64,000 bases of DNA from Clostridium sp. UBA701 (GCA_002298125.1 DBMJ01000011.1:434001-498000); one strand, 5' to 3'. Positions 42,065-52,611 are shown, numbered from the stretch's first letter. The notes: generated by a model not told the origin, from the letters alone. Numbers and translations: made by a program.

Positions 42065-42964
42065 CTATTTTCCAAGCTCCATTTTAGTAAAATTGGGCAG
42101 CTGGCATAAAAGCATTCCTGACAGTATCAATGCACAGCCAAAATATCCTCTTGCCCCGAGGCTTTCATTTAATATCAATATGCCTCCTATGCTTGCAAAA
42201 ACTGATTCCATACTAAGAATTATTGCAGCATGAGATGGTTTTGCATGCTTTTGGCCAACGACTTGGATAGTATATGCAATACCTACAGAAAATATACCGC
42301 CATATAGTATTGGAATAATTGCTTTAGTCAAACCAGCCATAGTGATAGTCTCAAAGAAAAAGGCCACTGTAATACTTAATATTGAACAGGTAGCAAATTG
42401 AATAAAGGATAATTTTAAGGCATTAACCTTCTTTGTAAAATAATCAATTAATAATATATGAATGGCCCAAAAAACTGCACCAGCTACTTCAAATAAATCC
42501 CCCTTTGAGATATAAAAACCTTCTGTAACACTTAATAAATATAATCCAATCACAGCTAAAATCACTGCAACCCAAGTGTTTATATGGACACGATGCTTTA
42601 AAATTATACCAAAAATTGGCACTAGTACAATATAAAGTCCTGTTATAAAGCCTGCTTTGCCAGCCGTAGTATAGCTTAGTCCTATTTGTTGAAGTGATGC
42701 TGCTAAAAAAAGAACTCCCCCCAGCATAATCCCCGCAGGAATAGCATTTGATTTCATATTATGATTTTCATCAGCTTTTTCATTTTTACTCTTAAAGTAT
42801 ATAAGAAGTGGTATTAAGGATAAGCTTCCTAAGGCAAATCTCACTCCATTGAAGGTAAACGATCCCACGTATTTTGCGCCAACCCTTTGAGCAACAAAGG
42901 CAAATCCCCATATTGCTGCAGCTAACAGCAATAACATACTAGCTTTTAATTCCTGTTTCTTCAT
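42065..42964 (-). CDS. EamA family (DMT superfamily) transporter
   Basis: The 299-residue integral membrane protein has about ten transmembrane helices arranged as two EamA repeats. The first includes AAAIWGFAFVAQRVGAKYV at the N-terminus and FNGVRFALGSL, and the second begins near AVFWAIHILLIDYF around residue 165. PSHAAIILSMESVFASIGGILILNE near 243 is typical. It is presumed to export metabolites such as amino acids, but the substrate is unknown. A GGAGGAGATGAA box precedes the ATG. Confidence 0.9.
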   Translation of the reverse strand: MKKQELKASMLLLLAAAIWGFAFVAQRVGAKYVGSFTFNGVRFALGSLSLIPLLIYFKSKNEKADENHNMKSNAIPAGIMLGGVLFLAASLQQIGLSYTTAGKAGFITGLYIVLVPIFGIILKHRVHINTWVAVILAVIGLYLLSVTEGFYISKGDLFEVAGAVFWAIHILLIDYFTKKVNALKLSFIQFATCSILSITVAFFFETITMAGLTKAIIPILYGGIFSVGIAYTIQVVGQKHAKPSHAAIILSMESVFASIGGILILNESLGARGYFGCALILSGMLLCQLPNFTKMELGK

Positions 42965-43007
42965 TTCATCTCCTCCGCCTAACTCTCACATCCTCTTTAT
43001 ACATTAA

Positions 43008-43838
43008 TTATACTTGATTATTTCCATCCTTTAAATATGGCGCGTAGGTCATATATGCATGATTTTCTGTAATATATTCATCACTTACTAGCTCATTCCT
43101 AATATCATATATTTTCCTGAATATAAGGTTATTTCTTATATAACCACCAAATAAACTTGTTGTCATGGAATGCTCTTTTTCATAAATCTCATATCTATAT
43201 CTGCATGGTTTAGTACTTCTCCACTCGCCTGTTAGATAATCTCCTTTTATTTTAACAATCAATTGGAATTCACTATCTGTTGTATTTTGTATCTGTAAAT
43301 CTAGGTAATTATAAGAGCAGGTAGCCCCAGTCCCAAAGGGCTGAGTTCTATTAACATCAGGAAATACATCATGACTGTGCCTATACCTTTCAATTACAGT
43401 TAATGGGGTATGTAAGGTCATCCAATATATAAGGTTTGAAAGTTGACAAAGTCCTCCTCCAACTCCTGGCTTAAATGTACCATTAGAACATAGGACCAAT
43501 CCATCCATATACCCCTTTTTATATGTGGGTTTACCAATAAGTTTCCAATAAGAAAAGGTTTCTCCTGGTCTTAAAGTTACACCATTTAACTTATCCATTG
43601 CTAATTTGAGATTTGTTATTTTATTATACTGAAGATACATTTCAACATCCTTAAGTTTTCTTATAAGTGGTGTGCTGTGAGTAAATATAGCATAGGGATA
43701 TGGACTATTATCCTTAATTTTAGCATATGTTTTTTTACTTAAATACCAATCAAAATACTTTTTTAGAGTATAATACTTTGCTCCAATAAACAGTCTGAAT
43801 TTTGATCTTTTTATAGGCCGCCTTTCTATATAACTCAC
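43008..43838 (-). CDS. VanW family protein
   Basis: The product of about 276 residues carries the VanW-like domain. LRPGETFSYWKLIG is near residue 95, followed by KPGVGGGLCQLSNLIYWMTL near 125-144 and RYRHSHDVFPD near 155. The biochemical role of VanW is unknown, although a wall-linked function is assumed. No signal peptide is seen. The open frame goes to a TTG at 43853, but that codon overlaps the GGAGGGAAGG box, so the GTG at 43838 is preferred. Its neighbours are not glycopeptide-resistance genes. Confidence 0.88.
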   Translation of the reverse strand: MSYIERRPIKRSKFRLFIGAKYYTLKKYFDWYLSKKTYAKIKDNSPYPYAIFTHSTPLIRKLKDVEMYLQYNKITNLKLAMDKLNGVTLRPGETFSYWKLIGKPTYKKGYMDGLVLCSNGTFKPGVGGGLCQLSNLIYWMTLHTPLTVIERYRHSHDVFPDVNRTQPFGTGATCSYNYLDLQIQNTTDSEFQLIVKIKGDYLTGEWRSTKPCRYRYEIYEKEHSMTTSLFGGYIRNNLIFRKIYDIRNELVSDEYITENHAYMTYAPYLKDGNNQV

Positions 43839-43931
43839 TAACCTTCCCTCCAATATACTAATCTAGCTCTATAGTATTACGTAAATTTCCCCAAATAGTC
43901 TGCATTTCTATAGATGTTAGTTAAACATCTT

Positions 43932-44936
43932 TTAATCGGAGGTTTTGTATATATTATACATATTAATGACTCTATTTCTCACATCGTCTCTTAAGCTCTC
44001 TGGATAAAGAACCTCCGCATCCGCCCCAAACTGAAGCAGCCAATATATAAGACCCTCTCCAATATTTGCAGAAACAGAAACCTTAAAATAATCCTCAGAA
44101 AGCTTTACCAAGGGTACCTCCATACCAAAATAGTCCAAGACTGTGTTTAATAATCTAATATTAAATTTTAGCTCCACCCTGCCTTCCTCTCCTGTAAACA
44201 TTTTAAAGGTTCTTTTCATATATTCCGCAGTATTTAAACCATCATGGTAACAGGATATGTTTCTTATATCCTTTCTTACCTCATCTAATATTATTATTTT
44301 ACTCATTCTATCTATTCGATAATGACTAAAGCTGTCGTACTTATCATGACTGCCAATTATATAATAAAAACCATCCTGCCACACAAATCTATATGGGCTT
44401 AACTCGTACCTTCTTCCTTCTTTTCTAAAGAATTTATTCTTGTTAATATCTATATCGTAATAAAGAAAGCTTATTTTCTTGTTATTTTCTATTGCAGTTT
44501 CTATCCAATCTACATTGTAGTATATATCCTCGTTATTGCATTTTATAAGTTCCTTAAAATACACCTGATTTTTAAACTTGCTTGCACGGGACTTACTGGT
44601 GAGACCTTCTAGCTTTTCAATAAGCTGTTTTGTTTTCTTATGAGTTAACCACCTTGCTGAAACCACCGCATCAATTAAGAATTTTAGCTCTAAATCTTGA
44701 AAATGTCTTTCCCTCATAAAGTAACCTTTATGATTTTCCTCATAGTCGCTAATATCATAGTCAAAGTCCTGCAGCTGCTTTATATACCTTGATACCGCCT
44801 TTCTTTCTGCTTTTATTCCTCTTTGCTGAAGCTTAAAAAGCAGGTCGTTCATGGTAAGTACATGCTCCTCATCTGATTCCATGTTCAGTATATCCAGTAG
44901 ATGAAGTATTTTTAAGTTGCTATCCGTTGTTTTCAT
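43932..44936 (-). CDS. WYL domain transcriptional regulator
   Basis: The product of about 334 residues has an N-terminal winged helix-turn-helix (KILHLLDILN to RYIKQLQDFDYDI, about residues 8-80), a helical linker, and a WYL domain. The latter includes KKISFLYYDID near 155, YELSPYRFVWQDGFYYIIG near 182-200 and HYRIDRMSKI. A C-terminal WCX extension follows. WYL proteins are usually ligand- or nucleic-acid-sensing regulators. The ATG at 44936 has GGAGAGAAG upstream and is preferred over the ATG at 44981. Its targets are not apparent. Confidence 0.88.
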   Translation of the reverse strand: MKTTDSNLKILHLLDILNMESDEEHVLTMNDLLFKLQQRGIKAERKAVSRYIKQLQDFDYDISDYEENHKGYFMRERHFQDLELKFLIDAVVSARWLTHKKTKQLIEKLEGLTSKSRASKFKNQVYFKELIKCNNEDIYYNVDWIETAIENNKKISFLYYDIDINKNKFFRKEGRRYELSPYRFVWQDGFYYIIGSHDKYDSFSHYRIDRMSKIIILDEVRKDIRNISCYHDGLNTAEYMKRTFKMFTGEEGRVELKFNIRLLNTVLDYFGMEVPLVKLSEDYFKVSVSANIGEGLIYWLLQFGADAEVLYPESLRDDVRNRVINMYNIYKTSD

Positions 44937-45036
44937 TTGCTTCTCTCCTATAAAAGTATAATATCTATTAATTATACACAATTAACATAATTCCTTTATT
45001 TTTAATATTATTTTCCAAAAACACCTTAATTTTTAC

Positions 45037-45076
45037 AAAAAGAAACTTCAGGAGAGAGCTCCTGAAGTTTCTTTTT
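45037..45076. terminator. Terminator after the surface protein gene
   Basis: AAAAGAAACTTCAGGAG pairs with CTCCTGAAGTTTCTTTT. The stem has T-runs on both strands and immediately follows the surface-protein stop on the minus strand. Confidence 0.9.
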
Positions 45077-45079
45077 AAA

Positions 45080-48000
45080 TTACTCTAACTCATTTTTTCT
45101 TCTTAAGGTCACCCATAGTCCAAAAGTAAGAAGTAATACTCCAAATCCCATTAGTGCAGTCATGTCAATACTTGCACCTGTCTTTGGAATAACTGCCGCC
45201 TCATTTAACTCCTTCTGTGATATAACATAATCACTGCAGTGTTCTATGGTGAAGGTTATATTACCCTCTTCATCCGCCTTTAGATTGGTTTCAATTTTTT
45301 CTAGCTTCTTTGTACTCTCATTATAATAGTATACAAATAGATTATCTTTATTTGCCCAAGTACTTCCTAAGTGAATAGTGACCTTAGTCTTGCCTGGAAG
45401 AACTCCATTTTCTCCAAGGGTTATGATTAGTATGTTTTCATCTTTTACCTTATCAGATATACCCTGGCGATTTTTAGACTTAGAAGTAATGGTAGTTCCA
45501 ATGCTTACACTTAAGTCTAGATTCTTTATCTCATTTTTTATATCTAGACCATTAAAGCTCCATGTTATCCCATTCTTCTCAAATACAACTGTAATATCCT
45601 TACCTGAGATAGACTGCAAAATAGAGCTATCTAGCTTGTAATCATCATTTAGAAGTACTTTTATAGTTGATCCTGCTGATACATTTTTAATAGATTCAAC
45701 TATGGACTGCGGATCTGAAGATATCAACTCTACAATTACAGTGCAGCTAGCTTTCTTCCCACCATCCTTGGTAGTAGCTGTTATTACAGCTGTTCCAGCA
45801 GATATTGCAGTTACTAAGCCATTGCTGCCCACTTTAACTATCTTTTCATCACTGGATTTCCAGATAATCTCACTATTTGTAGCATTACTTGGGATAACCG
45901 TTGCAATAAGCTGTAAGGTTTCCCCACCATAGAGTTTTTTACTTTCTAGATTTAAGCTAATACCTGTAACATAGATATTCTTATCAATGACGAAGTTTAC
46001 AACCTTATGGGAAGTATTTCCCGCCTTATCTACTGCAGTAACCTCCAGCTTATAATTGCCATTTTCACTAATTGGAGTACCAGTGTAAGGGGCTCCATTT
46101 AATGTAATAGTTATAGCAGCCTCCCCATCATCCACCTCTATTAATGGAAGTACCGGAACTTTATAGGTTTTACCTTCCTCTACCCCTTTAATGGTTATGC
46201 TTGGGGGAGTAGTATCTAAGAGTACTATCTCTAGGGTGTTTCTCACTCTTAGCCTATGTCCTTGAGGATCTTCAGAAGCAAGCCCTATTACACTAACTGT
46301 GTCCCCAACCTTAATAGCTGGGTTCCACTTTCCTTTAGCAGACGGATTATCTGTACCATCTCCGATATAGCCTTCCAAATAGGCTCTTGCTAAACCGCTG
46401 CCATCATCAATAAATAGGCTGTCATTGCTCATATCTTTAACTATACCCTGAATCTTTACAAGCCAACCCTCATTACTCTCCAGCATACTCTGAGCTGTAG
46501 TCATTTGCTTAGGCTGAACAAGTACAATATTGCTGTCTATTATAGTAAGGTCTTTGTTCTCATTGGCAATCTGTATTTCTGCATCGCCTTTGTATTGATC
46601 AACTATACCTTCCACTCTTACCATAGTACCAACGGGTAAAGCTGTTTGTGATACACCAAACACCGTAATACCGCCAGTTTCATCCTGAACATATACTACC
46701 TCAAAGAAAGCATTCTTTGGAGTAACTGCTTCAGACTGTACAGTTATTCTTCCTTCTATGGCAAATTTCTTGCCTAGATTGTCTGGAATACCATCATTAT
46801 TGGAATCAGCTCTTACCTCTGCTATAGTCTTTAATTCTACTGGCTTTGGTACAGCCATCCAGTTAATGATATTTTCAGTTATCTGTCTGTTGGAGTACAT
46901 ATTATCCCCAGACATCTCAAAGTCTGAGAAAAAGGTAGTGCCTGAAACAACAATTTTGCTGCCATTTGGCAGTATCTCTGCAGCTAACGATTTGACATCA
47001 CCCTTTGTAACTGGGGTAGCATCCTTTTGATTGTCAGAGTCCAAGGTTTCGGTGGTTTCATGTCCTTTTACAAGCCAATCCACACTGTTTTCAACTCCGC
47101 CATTCTTAAGGATTACTGAGCATCCGCTGTAGGCGCTATAGGTCATTCCTTCAGGGATGTCCTTGGTAAGGTTGTATTTACTTGAGATGTATTTGTCAAA
47201 GTAAAGTCTATATGATTGACCACCATTTTTTACATTGTCCACCATCTCGTCATCATTGAATCTAAGGCTTGAACCTATTACCTGAAGCACAGCATTTCCT
47301 TGAGCAGCATTTTGATAGGTTGCATCTGTAATGCCAATATCATTATAGTCTGCTCTACAACTAATTATTATAGAGCCGCCCTTTTCCACGAATCTCTTTA
47401 TCACCTGAAGCTCTTCTTCAGACAACTTAGCTCTTTTTAGGTTTTTACTAGTATCATCCTTGGCTTGGGGAGAGGTTAAAACTAATATCTTTGTATTTTC
47501 AAGAACTTGGTCTGTGAGAAGGCCGTTATTTTGTACCAGCATATACTTTTTATTCTTAAGCATCTCTGTCAGGGCAGTCATTTTACCTGGATAATCGCCA
47601 GAAACATACTGATTTACATGACCTGCGTCTATAACAACCTTCACAAGTTCTTCAGCATTAGAAACATCCAAGGTGGTGCTTGAGGTGAATACCTTTTCTG
47701 TACCATTTATAATAATGGTTACTTTGCTATAGATTCTATAGTTACCCACCTCTTTAGGAGTCCAACTTATCCTTGCACTTGCTATTCCTGCAGCTGCAAT
47801 AGAGGGAATGTTCTCTTCTCCAATCTTATTTCCTGCTTCAACAGAATTTTTATAGTATTCTACTTTAACGTTTGTAAGAGCTGTAGTACCATTGTTGTAA
47901 ACTGTAGTTGTAACGTCCACTGGTTGATTAACTATCTGAGGATTTTGGGAAACCTCTATCACAGAAATACCATAAGGTGTAATATCTCCAACCCATACTG

Positions 48001-50986
48001 GGGCTGTAACAGCTATATCCTTATCAGCTTCATCTACTCTTACATAATAATAGGAATACTGAGTACTTAAGGTAATCTCCCACTTTGCAGTGTTAGAGTT
48101 AAAGGTTTTAGAATCTACAACAGTCCCACCATTTGCAATAATAGAAACCTTTCCTATTACATCCTTAGCATCTGGGTCAGTAATATCAATACTGATATTA
48201 AGCTTATCCGGATTGTTTAAGGAAGAACCCATGGGCATTCCATTTACATTATAGCTTATTCTCAGGTTCTCATCCTCAGTTGCATAAACCTTCTTTTCCT
48301 TAATGGCTTGGTATAAACTTTCCCTAGTAAGACTATTGGCTAGAATAACTGTTCTTGCAGTATTTGCTCCTACCCATTTTCCTTTATGGTTATCTTGATT
48401 ATTAGTTGGAGCCACGTGCCATCCCTTATCCAGTGCTCTGGTGTAGTATTCATAGCTTGGGAAATATCCACTTCCCCTTACAGGGCCCTCACCATTTCCT
48501 ACCTCGATTAAATTTACAACCTTATCTGCCTCAGGAGAATAAAAACTAAAGTCACCAAAATCTCCAAAGGTTTTTCCTGGATGATTTAATTGGGATATAG
48601 AGTCTGGACTCTGAGCAAGCTTATTATAATAAGCTTTTAAATCCATATTCTTATTATTTCTTGATACAAACCATGGAGTGTTGAAGGTATTTATGTGCCC
48701 CCATCCTCCAGTGCTTCCGCTCCAAGTCATCTCATAACCGCCTATGGCTACGAACTTGTTGTCCTCATTAAAGCTATCTGCAGTTTGTCGCAGCTTTTTC
48801 CAACTAGCACTAGTGGATTCTTTATAGTCTTTGATATTTTCATTGGCAAGGTCATTATCAAACCAATTTGAGTGGTCTGTTATAGCTACAAAATCTGCCT
48901 TAGCCACATCTCTAGCGTAGGTATAAGCCTCTTCTGGAGTACCTGTACCGTCAGATAGGTTAGTGTGACTGTGAAGCTGCCCAAAGTAGAAATTAAGTTG
49001 CTTTTCCCCTGTCCAGAAGTTCCATGCCTTTACAGTGGAATTGGGAAGCGGAGTAGCTTTATCGGTAATAGTAACTGTCACAGTGTGCTGGCCATCCTTA
49101 AGGTCTGCAGTTGGAGTATACATAAAGCCAGTTGTTGTAATTATTGCCTTTGAAGTAATATCTACACCATCTAGAACTATTCTTGCTGAATTAATATTTA
49201 TCCCAGACTTATCACTAAAGCTTGCACTAATGACAGGTCTTTTATCTTTTCCAGTACTGCTATCATCTGAAGGAACTAAATTTGTTACTTCAGGACCTAC
49301 TGCATCTATATCTAGAATAGTAATTTCATAGGGTTTACTTTTATCCTTGGGGTCAGTTATTGTAAAGGTCCCATCTGAAGCTTCAATATAGTATTCAATG
49401 CCGCTTAGGTTGATATCTCCTGAGGGTATTTCCACAGAGTACTGTCCATTGTTTAACATCATAGGAAGTTTTTTATAATCAACTGTACCTTTAGTTCTAT
49501 AATTTAATGCAACACTGTCCACTTTTTTATTGTCTGTAACCTGCGCACTAATAGTAAGTCCTTCACCTATATTTCCTGCAACCACAGGAGTATGAGTGAT
49601 CACTGGAGGAATAGCGTCAGGTGCTTCAACCTTTATAACATCGGCTGCATCTCTTACTACCAGTTGATAACCTGGTTGCTGTGTTTTGTTAAACTGAGAA
49701 GCTATAGCTACAACATCTACAATATCTCCAGGCACTATACCTGTTAATGTAGGCATATAGTATACGTTTACAGAGTCATTACCCACTGTCAAGGTGGTAA
49801 ATTTTGTTGTATTATCAAAGGTTCCAAGAGTTGCTCCCATAATTTTTATAAGCTGAGATTCAAATTCCTCTGATTTAGCTTGAGAAATTGTAACCACCTT
49901 AGGCTGTGGCACCGGAACTGAAGCATTTAATACTTCTATAGGTTTATTAAGTGTTATCTGAAGCAGTCCATTAAAGGAAGTCAATTTCCCGCTTACCCTT
50001 ACTTCATTTCCTCTTGCTATCCCCTGAAAATTATAGCTTGTGCTGTAGAAAGTTACAGCAATGCCTGCAGTGCTGTCCTGCATATACAAGGTGTTACCAC
50101 TTCCAGTAGGTACATGGGTAATAACTCCCTTTACAACTACCTCATCATTTAGAGCCTTCCCTCTTGCCTCTGATAATGGCATATCAGTTGTAGGTAATGA
50201 ATCTATCACAGTTACCTCACAGCTGGCAGTAATTGAGCTGTTAGCTTTCGAGGTTGCAGTTATGGTAACTGGTCCACCTGCTATTAAGCCATGAACTGTG
50301 CCATCTTGGTCTACAGAAGCAAGATTTGCATTTTCTGAGGTCCATACCACCTCTTTTTCAGTGGTATCTGCTGGATTGTAGCCTAAAGTCAGCTTTACAG
50401 CTTCATTTAGCCCTACCTCTGCATTAGCAGGTAAGATTAAGGCTTGTAACTTTACTACTGGTGGTGGCCCTGATGCTTCCTGAGTAATGAGTACATCATC
50501 AAGTGCTAAATTACCCGAACTTTTAGTGTAGGTAAATCTAACCTGAGTAGTACTACTATCCAATGCACAAGTCTTGATGGTACCAGTGAGAGGCAATGGT
50601 TTTATATCCTCTAATACTATCCAGCTATTTCCATCAAATCTTTCCACTCTTAGTAAAGATTCCTTATCTGCATTTTGACCCTTAATCCAAAAAGACAAAT
50701 TCCCCTGCCCAGTTAAGGTGAATGGCTTTGTAGTTACTCCAGCACCTGTTTTGTCAAGCTTTAACGAAGGAGAACTTTTCCCATAATTAGTGGCAGTTGT
50801 ATAGGTTCCCATTCCTGAAGAAAAAGTCCATCCATCTGGTACTGTAGTGCCCTTGTCAAAGCCTTCGTCTATAACCTTAATAGTTTCGGCCATTACTGTA
50901 CTGTGCTGCCAAAGCCCACCAGCATTTGTAATAACCATCAATGCAGTAAGCATAAAGCCCAGAAGCTTCTTTCTTTTTTCTTTCAC
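45080..50986 (-). CDS. Large sortase-anchored surface protein with PHP metallohydrolase core
   Basis: The 1968-residue precursor has a signal peptide (about 1-33) and a C-terminal sorting signal: IPKTG at 1933-1937, a hydrophobic segment and RRKNELE. In between, in rough order, are a jelly-roll-like domain (35-170), a Big_2 repeat (180-265), an OB-type region (270-455), Ig-like segments (460-650) and a PHP/CehA-type domain (665-930). A CARDB-like segment (1020-1130), a ThuA/GATase-like region (1135-1330), a second OB-type region (1365-1590), an Ig-like domain and another Big_2 (1670-1755) follow. Metal-site candidates are HSHTN, ITDHSNW, QLNHPG and the DNH in NNQDNHKG. It is probably an extracellular phosphoesterase. 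The start is a GTG after GGAGG. Confidence 0.88.
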   Translation of the reverse strand: MKEKRKKLLGFMLTALMVITNAGGLWQHSTVMAETIKVIDEGFDKGTTVPDGWTFSSGMGTYTTATNYGKSSPSLKLDKTGAGVTTKPFTLTGQGNLSFWIKGQNADKESLLRVERFDGNSWIVLEDIKPLPLTGTIKTCALDSSTTQVRFTYTKSSGNLALDDVLITQEASGPPPVVKLQALILPANAEVGLNEAVKLTLGYNPADTTEKEVVWTSENANLASVDQDGTVHGLIAGGPVTITATSKANSSITASCEVTVIDSLPTTDMPLSEARGKALNDEVVVKGVITHVPTGSGNTLYMQDSTAGIAVTFYSTSYNFQGIARGNEVRVSGKLTSFNGLLQITLNKPIEVLNASVPVPQPKVVTISQAKSEEFESQLIKIMGATLGTFDNTTKFTTLTVGNDSVNVYYMPTLTGIVPGDIVDVVAIASQFNKTQQPGYQLVVRDAADVIKVEAPDAIPPVITHTPVVAGNIGEGLTISAQVTDNKKVDSVALNYRTKGTVDYKKLPMMLNNGQYSVEIPSGDINLSGIEYYIEASDGTFTITDPKDKSKPYEITILDIDAVGPEVTNLVPSDDSSTGKDKRPVISASFSDKSGININSARIVLDGVDITSKAIITTTGFMYTPTADLKDGQHTVTVTITDKATPLPNSTVKAWNFWTGEKQLNFYFGQLHSHTNLSDGTGTPEEAYTYARDVAKADFVAITDHSNWFDNDLANENIKDYKESTSASWKKLRQTADSFNEDNKFVAIGGYEMTWSGSTGGWGHINTFNTPWFVSRNNKNMDLKAYYNKLAQSPDSISQLNHPGKTFGDFGDFSFYSPEADKVVNLIEVGNGEGPVRGSGYFPSYEYYTRALDKGWHVAPTNNQDNHKGKWVGANTARTVILANSLTRESLYQAIKEKKVYATEDENLRISYNVNGMPMGSSLNNPDKLNISIDITDPDAKDVIGKVSIIANGGTVVDSKTFNSNTAKWEITLSTQYSYYYVRVDEADKDIAVTAPVWVGDITPYGISVIEVSQNPQIVNQPVDVTTTVYNNGTTALTNVKVEYYKNSVEAGNKIGEENIPSIAAAGIASARISWTPKEVGNYRIYSKVTIIINGTEKVFTSSTTLDVSNAEELVKVVIDAGHVNQYVSGDYPGKMTALTEMLKNKKYMLVQNNGLLTDQVLENTKILVLTSPQAKDDTSKNLKRAKLSEEELQVIKRFVEKGGSIIISCRADYNDIGITDATYQNAAQGNAVLQVIGSSLRFNDDEMVDNVKNGGQSYRLYFDKYISSKYNLTKDIPEGMTYSAYSGCSVILKNGGVENSVDWLVKGHETTETLDSDNQKDATPVTKGDVKSLAAEILPNGSKIVVSGTTFFSDFEMSGDNMYSNRQITENIINWMAVPKPVELKTIAEVRADSNNDGIPDNLGKKFAIEGRITVQSEAVTPKNAFFEVVYVQDETGGITVFGVSQTALPVGTMVRVEGIVDQYKGDAEIQIANENKDLTIIDSNIVLVQPKQMTTAQSMLESNEGWLVKIQGIVKDMSNDSLFIDDGSGLARAYLEGYIGDGTDNPSAKGKWNPAIKVGDTVSVIGLASEDPQGHRLRVRNTLEIVLLDTTPPSITIKGVEEGKTYKVPVLPLIEVDDGEAAITITLNGAPYTGTPISENGNYKLEVTAVDKAGNTSHKVVNFVIDKNIYVTGISLNLESKKLYGGETLQLIATVIPSNATNSEIIWKSSDEKIVKVGSNGLVTAISAGTAVITATTKDGGKKASCTVIVELISSDPQSIVESIKNVSAGSTIKVLLNDDYKLDSSILQSISGKDITVVFEKNGITWSFNGLDIKNEIKNLDLSVSIGTTITSKSKNRQGISDKVKDENILIITLGENGVLPGKTKVTIHLGSTWANKDNLFVYYYNESTKKLEKIETNLKADEEGNITFTIEHCSDYVISQKELNEAAVIPKTGASIDMTALMGFGVLLLTFGLWVTLRRKNELE

Positions 50987-51037
50987 TAGCTTTTCGCCTC
51001 CTTATTTATTATTCCCCATTTTAGGGGTGTACTGTTA

Positions 51038-51066
51038 ATTTTATCATACTAACCATATGCTCTCAA
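51038..51066 (-). promoter_or_regulatory. Promoter of the surface protein gene
   Basis: On the minus strand TTGAGA (51061-51066) and TAAAAT (51038-51043) are separated by 17 bases. They lie about 55 bases before the GTG start. The rest of 51067-51211 is AT-rich without other recognised features. Confidence 0.6.
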
Positions 51067-51211
51067 TATTAGTAAATATTTACATTTAAATTTCGTATGC
51101 CATTATAGTTTAATATTTTTTAAAAATTTATAGTATTCTACATATAATTATCATAATAAGAATTAATAATTATGCTTTAATTTTTATTAGACTATAATTA
51201 AACCCAATATT

Positions 51212-51243
51212 AAAAAAGGTCCTTCTCCTATTGAGAAAGACCT
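51212..51243 (-). terminator. Terminator after the TPR protein gene
   Basis: AGGTCTTTCTC pairs with GAGAAGGACCT on the minus strand, and TTTTTT follows. Confidence 0.85.
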
Positions 51244-51250
51244 AAAGGTT

Positions 51251-52420
51251 TTACTGAGCTATTATGTTTTTAACCCTCGAATTTACATACATACTGTTTG
51301 GAGCCTCTTTTGAAAGCTTTAGTAATACTGTCTTTGCTTCCTGAATTTTCCCTTCTCTATAAAGCATCATACCGTAGTTATATAAAGCCTCTTCATAGTA
51401 ATTTCCACCCTTGTAATTATCAATATACTTTTCATAGTTAACTCCTGCTTCCACCGGCAACTTCCAAACCTCCATTGTAAGTGCAAGAAAATAGGTTGCC
51501 TCCTCTACCACTGCATTGTCCCTTCCCTGTACAGTTAATGCCTTTAGCAGCTGTGCTGCTCTCTCATAGTTACCCTGCTTCAGATATAAAAGTGCATCCT
51601 TTAACAACAGGTTTTCTGATTTGCCTTGAGGCAGTTTTATTAATTCTTCTCTAGAGTTTGTATCCGTAATTGCTACATTATTCTTTTGCTCATTGCTTTC
51701 CTTAAGCTTCCTGTTCTCTTCCTCTAGGGCTTTAACTATCTCCTTTTGTCTCTCCTGCAGCTCTATACTTTTATTAAGCTGCCCCTTAAGAGTATAGGCC
51801 CTTCTTTCATAGAGCTTGTACCCACCATATAATACTGCGCTAGCTACAACTAAAATAGTAGCTAATAAAGCAAGTTTTCCTAAAAAGCTATAATTCTTAT
51901 GTATTACCCTATCTCCTTTTATATCAATAGCATAGTTTTTAAAGGTATTGTTATCTTTATCCATGGATAGAGCCTTATTTATAAACTGCCTTGCCTTTTT
52001 ATATTCTCCAAGCTCCTTATAACAAAGTGCTATTATGCTATATGGAGCTATTAAACCCTCTTTATTGTCTAAAAGGCATTTTAGCTCTACAATAGCCTCT
52101 CCCCAATTTCCCAGATGAATATAATCCACAGAAGCGTTATAATGTGCCGCTAACTGATGAAATTCTTCACTTTCCATGGACTTAAGGTAGAATAAGGCCT
52201 TATTATCAATGGAATCTAGGCTATAGCTTTTAAGCCAATACTCTTTTGCCTCTTCAAATTTACAGAGTCTATAATTACATACTCCCATCAGATTGAGGGC
52301 TTCAATGTCCTCAGGATAGGACCACAGGTGATTTTCTAACCATAATATGGCCTCAGATATTCTATGTTTTTTTATCAGTTCTTCAGCGGTAATTAAGTAA
52401 CTTTCACTATTATGCTTCAT
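51251..52420 (-). CDS. TPR-repeat membrane protein
   Basis: The 389-residue protein has tetratricopeptide repeats at the N-terminus (about 20-160: ALNLMGVCNYRLCKFEEAKE, APYSIIALCYKELGEYKKAR). One transmembrane segment follows near 184-204 (LALLATILVVASAVLYGG), then a coiled coil near 212-250. A second TPR set covers about 275-389 (ALLYLKQGNYERAAQLLKAL, EALYNYGMMLYREGKIQEAK). It therefore looks like a bitopic scaffold with TPRs on both sides of the membrane. No partner is known. It lies upstream of the surface protein gene but has its own terminator. Confidence 0.85.
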   Translation of the reverse strand: MKHNSESYLITAEELIKKHRISEAILWLENHLWSYPEDIEALNLMGVCNYRLCKFEEAKEYWLKSYSLDSIDNKALFYLKSMESEEFHQLAAHYNASVDYIHLGNWGEAIVELKCLLDNKEGLIAPYSIIALCYKELGEYKKARQFINKALSMDKDNNTFKNYAIDIKGDRVIHKNYSFLGKLALLATILVVASAVLYGGYKLYERRAYTLKGQLNKSIELQERQKEIVKALEEENRKLKESNEQKNNVAITDTNSREELIKLPQGKSENLLLKDALLYLKQGNYERAAQLLKALTVQGRDNAVVEEATYFLALTMEVWKLPVEAGVNYEKYIDNYKGGNYYEEALYNYGMMLYREGKIQEAKTVLLKLSKEAPNSMYVNSRVKNIIAQ

Positions 52421-52544
52421 AGCTCCCCCTAGATTAAGTTAATTGTGTAAATGCTTATGTACTCTCTTATTTTATCGCTATTTATGTGGCATTTCTTTAA
52501 GTGTTTTATAATTTTTATATTTTACCATGTCAAGTAAACGTAAT

Positions 52545-52588
52545 AAAAGGCCCTGTATTTAGCTGATAGTAGCTAATTACAGGGCCTT
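52545..52588 (-). terminator. Terminator after the GGGtGRT gene
   Basis: AAGGCCCTGTAATTAGCT pairs with AGCTAAATACAGGGCCTT on the minus strand, followed by TTATTA. It closes the two-gene unit. Confidence 0.88.
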
Positions 52589-52611
52589 ATAACATTTATT
52601 TTACAACTTTA

